A DNA stretch of 64,000 bases, taken from contig JAGFCA010000056.1 of NCBI GenBank assembly GCA_022394755.1, positions 1 through 64,000 of the forward strand. The letters are read 5' to 3'. Positions 56,997 through 64,000 of the stretch are shown here, piece after piece. How positions within the stretch are numbered: the first letter of the stretch is position 1; the number at the start of each line of letters is the position of its first letter. The stretch is from Candidatus Poribacteria bacterium. Its GTDB lineage: Bacteria; Poribacteria; WGA-4E; WGA-3G. The translations under genes and the position numbers were made by a program. A model generated the notes under the pieces. The model made no database searches, had not been told where the DNA came from, and saw only the letters and a program-made list of their open reading frames with translations.

Positions 56997-59105
56997 TTAG
57001 AAACTTGCGCGTCCAGTAGCTACATTCTTTGCCCTATCAGTTACACGTATTATAATACTATGTGCACCGTCTGACAATTTACCTGTTTCTAATAATAGCA
57101 TTTCTTCCTTAGAATCAAAAATACCATCTTCAGGAAAAATTACCTTCCATTTTTCATCGTTATCAATCTTGTAAACTGCTTTTTCAACAATGTTCATCAT
57201 ATCTGATGCATTACAAGTGATTTTATAACTACCATCACCATTATCAACGATTGCTATTTCACCAACATTTGGATCGGTATTGTCGATATTAAATGGTGTG
57301 CTCATTTTCTCAGCAGATTTTTCCCATCCTACAGGATTGCTTAATTTATCAGTAGCAGTGACTTTCAACTCATATCTACCGTCAGCAACGGTAGTAATAT
57401 CCCAATCATAAGTAGGTGTGGATAGTTCTTTCTTTAGTAGCTTCCAATTATCCTCATCAACCCCTTTATAGTAAAGGTTAAATTGCAAGGAGTCTTTATT
57501 TGCATCAGCTACTTTCCATTCAACTTTCCACTTTTTCGGAGTAGCAGGAGTTCCGCCGCGACTGGATCCGCCAGGGGATGGCGGTCCGGGTCTTTGTGCG
57601 CTACTTCTGGTACTACTTCCACTACCCATATTAATGCTAATTTCAGAGAATCGTGGTTCAATATTAGCTTGTGCTGAAGCAAGAGCGACCTTCTTAAGAA
57701 TAGGTGTTTTTCCTACTTCAGTTGTAGTGAATTTAGCTTTCCATTGGATATATTGAGCGTCAGCATTAGGAATTTGGGATCCTTCAGCTGTTGTAAGTTC
57801 TTCTGACCAATCATTCCATGTATCATCAGGTTTTCTGGTATTGCCAGTGCGAGTAGTAAAAGTAAGTGCTGTTCCATCTTCAACACTCGCTTCCCATGAG
57901 AGCTTACCCCATCGCGACAAACTTTGTGCATTATGAACAGAAGATTCAAGTGTTCCTTCTTCAACATAGGTTGATGTAACAGAGAAGAGTTTACCAGGAT
58001 TGCCTGTACCGATAATAGTTTTCATTCCATCATCTTGTTTAATTTGATGTATAGTCACCACTTCTTTACTTGAGCATTTTCCAATTGCGGCAAACTCACC
58101 AGTTTTCGTATTGACGCGATACAACTTCCCTTGATCTCCAGTACCGACTAAGAGTTGTTCGTCATTTTCCATCACAACAGATGAGATAAGAGGTTCTGTA
58201 GATGTCCAAACTAAGGCAGTTGTTCCATCTGGGTGTATCCTATATATATAAGATTTATTTTCTTTTGGTGGACCACTTCCAGGGGGTTGTGGACTTGGAA
58301 CAGCAGGACCTCTGCTTGGACCTCTATTGCCTCTGTCTACAGGCATAGAGGTAATAGTTGAGGCATATACATTTCCATCACTATCCATGACAAGGTCGCG
58401 TATTTCCTTCTCTTTTGCCTGATATACAACATTGGCTGAACCATCTGCCATAATCTTATAGATGATTCCGTTATCACCACTACCAGCATAGAATCCTTCA
58501 TCAGAAGCAACTAAAGATGTTATATTTTTCTCTTCAGCATCAAATAAAACACTTACTTCATCCTCTGAAGTGATTTTATATATCTTACCTTCAGTTCCAG
58601 TTGCTGCATAGAGATTTCCATCTCCATCTAAATGCAGTGCCCATACATATTTATCACCTTTGCTGAGTATTGTCTTTGGTGGTGTATTTTCATCAGTGAT
58701 TTTATATATCTGACCATCAGGTCCTGTACCTGCGTATAGGGTACCATCATCATTAATTGCGAGACTATATATTGTTACTTCCGGTGAATCGTAAAAGAGT
58801 GATACGGTTTTACCATCAGCACTAATTTTGTAGATTTTACCTTCAGTCCCTGTTCCAGCATATATATTTCCATCAGAATCTTCTGCAAGTGCCCATACTT
58901 GAGCTTCCTTGAGTTCTGAGAATTCCTCAATCTTGAGAGATAACATTACATCTCCCAAACTACTTACTGATATATCCTTTATCTCCCCCGCTTCAAAATC
59001 TGTTCGTGATTGTTGTTCCCATAATGAAGTTGATACAGCTGAAGCGAGACTTACATAAAGAAATACAGTTGTTATTAAAATACCAAAACGAAACGCACGG
59101 TGCAT
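56997..59105 (-). CDS. Secreted beta-propeller protein with Ig-like C-terminal part
   Basis: The 702-residue protein begins with a signal peptide (MHRAFRFGILITTVFLYVSLASA). Residues about 60-370 contain repeated units of the form GNIYAGTGTEGKIYKI and VWALAEDSDGN, an NHL/SMP-30-like propeller with Asp/Gly-rich turns. A Pro/Gly-rich loop (about 250-280) interrupts it, and a second Ser/Gly/Pro-rich linker (about 490-520) precedes two Ig or fibronectin-like regions. No catalytic residues are recognised. AGGAGGAA precedes the ATG. It lies 62 bp after the S55 protease-like gene and is probably co-expressed; both are exported. Confidence 0.8.
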   Translation of the reverse strand: MHRAFRFGILITTVFLYVSLASAVSTSLWEQQSRTDFEAGEIKDISVSSLGDVMLSLKIEEFSELKEAQVWALAEDSDGNIYAGTGTEGKIYKISADGKTVSLFYDSPEVTIYSLAINDDGTLYAGTGPDGQIYKITDENTPPKTILSKGDKYVWALHLDGDGNLYAATGTEGKIYKITSEDEVSVLFDAEEKNITSLVASDEGFYAGSGDNGIIYKIMADGSANVVYQAKEKEIRDLVMDSDGNVYASTITSMPVDRGNRGPSRGPAVPSPQPPGSGPPKENKSYIYRIHPDGTTALVWTSTEPLISSVVMENDEQLLVGTGDQGKLYRVNTKTGEFAAIGKCSSKEVVTIHQIKQDDGMKTIIGTGNPGKLFSVTSTYVEEGTLESSVHNAQSLSRWGKLSWEASVEDGTALTFTTRTGNTRKPDDTWNDWSEELTTAEGSQIPNADAQYIQWKAKFTTTEVGKTPILKKVALASAQANIEPRFSEISINMGSGSSTRSSAQRPGPPSPGGSSRGGTPATPKKWKVEWKVADANKDSLQFNLYYKGVDEDNWKLLKKELSTPTYDWDITTVADGRYELKVTATDKLSNPVGWEKSAEKMSTPFNIDNTDPNVGEIAIVDNGDGSYKITCNASDMMNIVEKAVYKIDNDEKWKVIFPEDGIFDSKEEMLLLETGKLSDGAHSIIIRVTDRAKNVATGRASF

Positions 59106-59167
59106 TGAACATTCCTCCTGTTATACTGCACATTAATTATCGAGTAATTGTAATCCAGTTATGTGGT

Positions 59168-61057
59168 TTATTGCGCATTACTATTAATAGCAATAGGTAT
59201 TGAAAAACTACCAAATAGGATATAATCTGTCTGGACATTGGTAGTTTGTAATTCTGTACCATTCGTATACCTATTTTCACCGATACGCAATCCAGTATTC
59301 ATGACCGACATAACGGATATAGGTAGATCCGAGAATTCCTGTCCTTGAACTGTTAGTCCTGGTTTCTGTTGGGAAATTTCCATTATAAGATCTGTATTCG
59401 GTTGACGATCATTTTCCCATAATTCAATCAGATGATTGATATTTTTCGCTTGAAAATTTCCTGGAGCCCGTGAAAATCTCCATGACCGGTAAGTTCCAGC
59501 ACTCATTCCACGTAGCAATACAATCCCATCAGATGTATCCTTAGGAATTGTAATTGATGCTGTCATTGTCTTCGGTTTCTCAAGGTAAGGACGGATGCTA
59601 AGTGTTACAGTAATTTCTTCTCCTGGTCTGTAAACCTGTTTATCAACTTGAGTGGTTAAGATAGAAGCGGTTTTACGTTTGTCTTCAACTTTAACATCAA
59701 AATCTACCGATTCCACTTTAACTTTAGTATATGGGTTGACAATCAAGTCCATCAAAGGTGCCATGACTAACTGCGAAGCATTGAAACCAGGAGATCCGGT
59801 TGAGGAATATGTGTTGTTTAACACTAATTCATTGGTATCTAATTCCGGTTGATCTCTGAGCTTAATTTTTGCATTGACATTTATAGTGTAATCATTTCCA
59901 CTGAATTCCAATGCACTAATTAAAGAAGAAATACCGGATGAAGCGTATAATGCAGTAAACATCTTATCTCGTGCTGCCTCATAGTACTTTTCATGCACTT
60001 TCATATCTGTTGTTTGTATCTTAACAGATACTGGTAAATAATGATGTGTATTAGGCAAATCTTCTATTATGCCAGCAATAGCCGGTACTCTATCTTGCAC
60101 TAATGTGCCAATGGGTTGTGTTGCAGAGGCATTTTTTGAAGAACGTGCACGACTTGGAAGGATAAAATGTACATGACCACCTGAAAGCGGTAGATTAATA
60201 TTCCCTTCACTAAAAGCAGGATGTCCATATCCAAGTAATTGTTTTTTCTCTTTATCAACGTATGTAATTGTACCAAAACCAAATCCTGCTACATCACCAC
60301 GTAAAACCTCAGTACCAACCGTTTGTCCACCTTCAACTGGAGACTCTTTAATTTGGCCACCGCCACCCATGCCTTGTAAAGGTACCATGTTTCCTCTATC
60401 AAAGAACGGTTTCAACATTTGCATTGTTGAAGCATCAAGTCGTGGCAATGTGACTGGAATTGCTAACTGAGACATTTTCCAATCTATGTCGTTTCTTGAA
60501 TGTATTAGAGAATCCGTCTTATGTGAATTAATTTTCTCAATATTCCCTTCGTTTATAGGGTTAGGAACCATATTGAGTCCTTCATTAACATATTCAGAAC
60601 CCATATGCAAGAATTGTTCACCAGCATAAAGTAGGTTGGGTTTCATCCCATGTTGAGTGACTTTCACCATTAATTCGAATGGTGTGATGCCAAATATGTT
60701 TGAACGTTCGCGTTGATTGAAATATCCTAGAGAAATTGCCCCCATCAAACGACCATCGATATAAACAGGGCTGCCGCTCATTCCACCGGCGACACCAGTC
60801 CGTTTAAAGTTTTCACTTGTCCCTTCTGCCCACACAACATGCCACCCTGGAGATGCGTCATTATATATAATACTAACGACTTCAAAGGTAAATTCTTCTG
60901 CATTTGTTCCGTAAAATACAGTATAGCCTTTACCTTTCATACCAGGTTTTATCTCAGCTAATGGCATAAACTTATTCGCGTCCCATTCAATTTGTGCATT
61001 TGCGTGAACGGTAACCAGACAAAATACTACAAACGCACAAAGCAAAACCTTTTTCAC
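59168..61057 (-). CDS. Secreted SpoIVB-type (S55) serine peptidase-like protein
   Basis: The 629-residue product starts at GTG with GAGGAG upstream and carries a signal peptide (VLLCAFVVFCLVTVHANA). The N-terminal FMPLAEIKPGMKGKGYTVF and the stretch GVAGGMSGSPVYIDGRLMGAI (about 91-111) match the S55 domain; the Ser of GMSGSP is the nucleophile in SpoIVB. GYGHPAFSEGNINLPLSGG is another family stretch. The C-terminal 250 residues are beta-rich. SpoIVB works in Bacillus sporulation; no sporulation genes are seen here, so the role is probably general envelope proteolysis or binding. Confidence 0.85.
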   Translation of the reverse strand: MKKVLLCAFVVFCLVTVHANAQIEWDANKFMPLAEIKPGMKGKGYTVFYGTNAEEFTFEVVSIIYNDASPGWHVVWAEGTSENFKRTGVAGGMSGSPVYIDGRLMGAISLGYFNQRERSNIFGITPFELMVKVTQHGMKPNLLYAGEQFLHMGSEYVNEGLNMVPNPINEGNIEKINSHKTDSLIHSRNDIDWKMSQLAIPVTLPRLDASTMQMLKPFFDRGNMVPLQGMGGGGQIKESPVEGGQTVGTEVLRGDVAGFGFGTITYVDKEKKQLLGYGHPAFSEGNINLPLSGGHVHFILPSRARSSKNASATQPIGTLVQDRVPAIAGIIEDLPNTHHYLPVSVKIQTTDMKVHEKYYEAARDKMFTALYASSGISSLISALEFSGNDYTINVNAKIKLRDQPELDTNELVLNNTYSSTGSPGFNASQLVMAPLMDLIVNPYTKVKVESVDFDVKVEDKRKTASILTTQVDKQVYRPGEEITVTLSIRPYLEKPKTMTASITIPKDTSDGIVLLRGMSAGTYRSWRFSRAPGNFQAKNINHLIELWENDRQPNTDLIMEISQQKPGLTVQGQEFSDLPISVMSVMNTGLRIGENRYTNGTELQTTNVQTDYILFGSFSIPIAINSNAQ

Positions 61058-61864
61058 TATTTTACTCCTCTCTGATTTTGAAAATGTATATTTATTTTGA
61101 TACTAAAATGATTCAGAGGATAATAACTATAATCTTTTATTTTAAATGTTCAGATTAAGTCACTTAACAAAATTATTTTTCAAAAATCAGTTAATTTGTT
61201 GATGTATTAAAATATCATGTGAAGTTTACAATGTCAACGGAAAAAACAGACAGATGTTGACAATGTAAGAATTTTCGTTTTCATTAGAGGATTTTAAATT
61301 TAGTATCTTAGGTTAAATATAACGTCAAATACACTTGGCAGAATGTTCCTATGGCAATCCCAAAGACTAAAGAGCGTTACAATTAATGAAGGATGTACAT
61401 ACAAAGCATTATTCGTGTGAAACTATCGGTTACTAAAAGCAATTTAGTACAACTCGTTAACTTCATAGGAAATATGGCTACTATCCAGTGTTTTTATATT
61501 GAGAAAGTAACCAAGATGCATTTCAAATACTTATAAGTAATAACAAATATAACATTCGTGATTCACGAAGAATTGGACTAAAAAATTTATAAACCCTTAT
61601 AGAATAAGGGTTCGTAAAATTGCTTCGTGCAGGTTTGCGTGAAAGTGACATCATTTCAAAGAGATAAATATTAACTACATTTTGATATTATACAGGTATC
61701 TAATACCCTTTCAATTGATAGGAATACATCATGATTTACGTGATACAAGGATAAAATACTGTGATACCAAATTCATATACTAACCCACTGATTACCAAAA
61801 AACCTTTTATACCTGTAATCGTGTAATCCGAGATTGAGACAGACAAAAAGGATATCTATAGTGA
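61058..61864. other. Intergenic region before glpK
   Basis: No coding frame is supported. It holds dispersed repeat copy 3. A stray GTTTACA with a later TTGACA (61224 and 61257) does not have the spacing seen at the five promoters. Confidence 0.55.
61547..61675 (+). repeat. Dispersed 130-bp structured repeat, copy 3
   Basis: Same orientation as copy 1. It starts ATATAACATTCGTGATTC, has the perfect AACCCTTAT/ATAAGGGTT hairpin and ends GATAAATATTAAC. It differs from copy 2 at a few dozen positions or fewer by eye. Confidence 0.8.
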
Positions 61865-61927
61865 CAAGAACTTTATACGCACGGATTCTGCATTTACCTT
61901 GACTTTACGGACTCTGTTGGCTAAAAT
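61865..61927 (+). promoter_or_regulatory. glpK promoter
   Basis: TTGACT (61899-61904), 17 bp, TAAAAT (61922-61927). A degenerate upstream element, CAAGAACTTTATACGCAC (61865-61882), keeps the 28-bp distance to the -35. Transcription should start near 61934. Confidence 0.6.
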
Positions 61928-61957
61928 AGGGGCATAATAACTGGCTTGGAATAAGAA

Positions 61958-63457
61958 ATGTCAAGTTCATCCTACCTTCTCTCAATTGACCAAGGAACTA
62001 CCGGTACGACAATCCTCCTTGTTGATGATTTTGGTAAGATAGTATCCAAAGGTTATCAGGAATTTACGCAATATTATCCATATCCTGGGTGGGTGGAACA
62101 CGACCCAGAAGAGATTTGGAATGCCACTCAAAAAGCAATATCAGAAGTCTTAGATAATACTAATATAAAAAACAATATCTCAGCCATAGGAATAGCCAAC
62201 CAGCGTGAAACTACTGTTGTATGGGATCGTGATACAGGGACACCAATATATCCTGCAATTGTATGGCAATGTCGTCGTACTTCTGATATTTGTGCAGACC
62301 TTAATGCACAAGATGGTATCTCTGAACAAGTAAAATCTAAAACTGGTCTTGTGATAGATCCCTATTTCTCTGCGACAAAGGTAGCATGGATTCTTGACAA
62401 TGTAGAAGGTGCCAGAGATAAGGCGAAACGTGGTAACCTTGCATTTGGAACAATTGACACTTGGCTTCTGTGGAAATTGACTGATGGCGAGGTCCATAAG
62501 ACAGATTATACAAACGCATCTCGAACTCTCTTATTTAACATTGATACACTCACCTGGGATGATACACTTTTAGATATCTTTAACATTTCAAAGAATATAC
62601 TCCCAGATGTCTGTCCGTCTGCATATAATTTTGGGAACGTGAAGGTGCATCCATTACACAACATACCAATTGCTGGTATAGCAGGGGATCAACAGTCAGC
62701 TCTGTTTGGTCAGCTTTGTTGGAAACCGGGAATGTTAAAAAACACTTATGGAACTGGATGTTTTTTGATGTTAAACACTGGTACAAAAAGGATTGAATCC
62801 CAAAATGGTTTATTAACGACCCTTGCTTGTAGTTTGAACGAAAAACCAGTGTATGCATTAGAAGGGAGTGTGTTTATTGCTGGTGCTGCTATCCAATGGT
62901 TAAGAGATGGTTTGAGATTGATTAATTCTGCAGCAGAAACCGAGGAAATAGCTAAGAGTGTTAATGATTCTGCAGGTGTTGTTGTTGTACCAGCCTTTAC
63001 AGGTTTAGGTGCACCATATTGGGATGCAGATGCAAGGGGTGCAATATTTGGATTGACGAGGGGAACAACTCACGAACACATTGTACGGGCAACATTGGAA
63101 TCAATAGCTTTTCAATCAACGGATGTTGTCCGTTCTATGATTGATGATTCTGAAATATGTTTTGAACAATTACGCGTAGATGGAGGCGCGGTAGCAAACA
63201 ATTTCCTTATGCAGTTTCAGGCTGACCTATTAGATATGGATGTAGAAAGACCTATACAGATTGAAACAACTGGACTCGGTGCAGCGTACCTTGCAGGAAT
63301 ATCCTCAGGTGTATGGAACAATGTAGAAGAACTTGAAAAGTATAGAAAGATAGATACTGTCTTTAATCCAGAGATGAATAAAGAACACCGTGAGCAAAAA
63401 ATAAGTGACTGGCAAACTTCTATTCAAAGGTTGACAAATGTTACAGTCGGAGATTAA
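61958..63457 (+). CDS. glpK: Glycerol kinase
   Basis: Phosphorylates glycerol with ATP. The 499-residue FGGY kinase starts YLLSIDQGTTGTTILLVD (phosphate-1 loop, about 6-23), has GWVEHDPEEIWNA, NQRETTVVWDRDTGTPIYPAIVWQCRR, AGDQQSALFGQ, KNTYGTGCFLMLNTG and LRVDGGAVANNFLMQFQ. All are typical of GlpK and distinguish it from sugar kinases. GGAATAAG lies before the ATG. A membrane-sensor gene begins 2 bp after its stop, forming a tight pair; no glpF or glpD is visible. Confidence 0.97.
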   Translation: MSSSSYLLSIDQGTTGTTILLVDDFGKIVSKGYQEFTQYYPYPGWVEHDPEEIWNATQKAISEVLDNTNIKNNISAIGIANQRETTVVWDRDTGTPIYPAIVWQCRRTSDICADLNAQDGISEQVKSKTGLVIDPYFSATKVAWILDNVEGARDKAKRGNLAFGTIDTWLLWKLTDGEVHKTDYTNASRTLLFNIDTLTWDDTLLDIFNISKNILPDVCPSAYNFGNVKVHPLHNIPIAGIAGDQQSALFGQLCWKPGMLKNTYGTGCFLMLNTGTKRIESQNGLLTTLACSLNEKPVYALEGSVFIAGAAIQWLRDGLRLINSAAETEEIAKSVNDSAGVVVVPAFTGLGAPYWDADARGAIFGLTRGTTHEHIVRATLESIAFQSTDVVRSMIDDSEICFEQLRVDGGAVANNFLMQFQADLLDMDVERPIQIETTGLGAAYLAGISSGVWNNVEELEKYRKIDTVFNPEMNKEHREQKISDWQTSIQRLTNVTVGD

Positions 63458-63459
63458 CA

Positions 63460-64000
63460 ATGCGCTTGCAGTGGAAGTATTCCTTAATAATTAACTTAAC
63501 AGTTATAGCTGTACTTGTAGTTTTCTACTTTTTTTATACGACTCGGTTACGTAAGGAGATGGGTGACCAGTATGTGTTTGGGGCAGAACAAGGCACTATT
63601 TTAAAGAGAGTCGTTGAGAATAAAATTCGTCATGCTGTTGTATCAGAAATTACAACCTCACAAAAATTCAATATCGAACGAATCGATCAACTTCTTTATA
63701 ATCTGATACAAGATCCAGACATTAAAAATACATTAAACATTCAGGTTACATTAGGGAATAAAGGTGTCAGATCAAGTTTGCTTACACAGGAAGAAGCAAC
63801 ATTTTTCTTGGATGAAGAGGAGATGGAACATATTGAGAGAGCTGGTTCCAAAATAGATACAATGGATGGGCAAAATGTAATTACTGTCGTAACAAAGTAC
63901 ACTATCCCTCCCAAAAAATTAGAACCACCTCAATCTGATATAAATTTACCTACATCTTTGGAGGAATTATCTCCTGAGGTATGGCGGATGCTTATGTCAA
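63460..64000 (+). CDS. Membrane sensor protein, N-terminal part (cut by window edge)
   Basis: ATG 63460 opens a frame that runs to the window end (180 codons). It starts MRLQWKYSLIINLTVI with one membrane segment (about 9-26, AVLVVFYFFY) followed by a likely extracytoplasmic region including RVVENKIRHAVVSEITTSQK. The arrangement suits a histidine kinase or other sensor, but no kinase domain is in view. It follows glpK by 2 bp and must be co-transcribed. Confidence 0.75.
   Translation, partial: MRLQWKYSLIINLTVIAVLVVFYFFYTTRLRKEMGDQYVFGAEQGTILKRVVENKIRHAVVSEITTSQKFNIERIDQLLYNLIQDPDIKNTLNIQVTLGNKGVRSSLLTQEEATFFLDEEEMEHIERAGSKIDTMDGQNVITVVTKYTIPPKKLEPPQSDINLPTSLEELSPEVWRMLMS

Noticed and set aside
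61224..61285. Sixth copy of the GTTTACA promoter element
   Set aside because: The distance to TTGACA is 33 bp instead of 27-28 and the -10 is poor.

Overview
The window is about 64 kb of AT-rich bacterial chromosome, probably from Candidatus Poribacteria or a close relative. The grounds are: three tandem ECF sigma factors each fused through one membrane segment to a WD40 propeller, Rpn-type nucleases with Gly-Ile-Glu-Gln repeats, a secreted LamG protein with the C-terminal style I associate with that group, and an archaeal-type ProS beside ordinary bacterial housekeeping genes. The assignment is inferred from gene content; I saw no rRNA or tRNA gene.

Layout. 1-1945: a transposase C-terminal scrap, then a gene-free stretch with several repeat families. 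1946-3712 (-): DUF4416 protein and P1-family (DmpA-like) peptidase. 4312-14727 (+): rpoB and rpoC with their own promoter, a long structured leader and a perfect 17-bp terminator hairpin; the RpoC trigger loop carries an insert of roughly 500 residues made of about ten degenerate repeats. 14788-16334 (-): fumC and its promoter. 16382-19321 (+): hisI-trpE-trpG behind a classical attenuator whose 30-codon leader peptide has a His-Trp-His-Trp-Trp run. 19353-20123 (+): Dph6-like PP-loop protein. 20240-29788 (+): three sigma-WD40 paralogues, each behind the same ECF-like promoter; the first is intact, the second is frameshifted, the third has an amber codon between sigma and membrane segment. 29803-40423 (-): panB, sucD, a broken LamG gene, a GH36-like glycosidase, gene remnants, proS, pgk, an Rpn nuclease and sucC, so that sucC and sucD lie 7.6 kb apart. 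41381-44776 (+): an orphan 1131-residue protein with a Cys cluster and winged-helix tail. 44870-45709 (+): uppP. 45658-53575 (-): hisC, ispG, GT39 membrane glycosyltransferase, a second Rpn protein, GT4 glycosyltransferase, polysaccharide deacetylase and methyltransferase, a likely envelope glycan and isoprenoid group next to uppP. 54160-56806 (+): ferredoxin-membrane fusion overlapping bioA. 56997-61057 (-): secreted S55 protease-like protein and a secreted propeller protein. 61865-64000 (+): glpK and the start of a membrane sensor.

Regulation that can be read directly: (1) the His/Trp leader attenuator; (2) an ECF-type promoter (CAGAATTMTGCACCC, 18 bp, GTCAYWAT) before all three sigma-WD40 genes, suggesting self-activation; (3) an element close to CAAAAAGTTTACAYATCC placed 27-28 bp upstream of the -35 box (measured from its GTTTACA core) at five promoters (rpoB, fumC, hisI-trp, hisC, glpK); (4) a 130-bp structured repeat present three times between genes.
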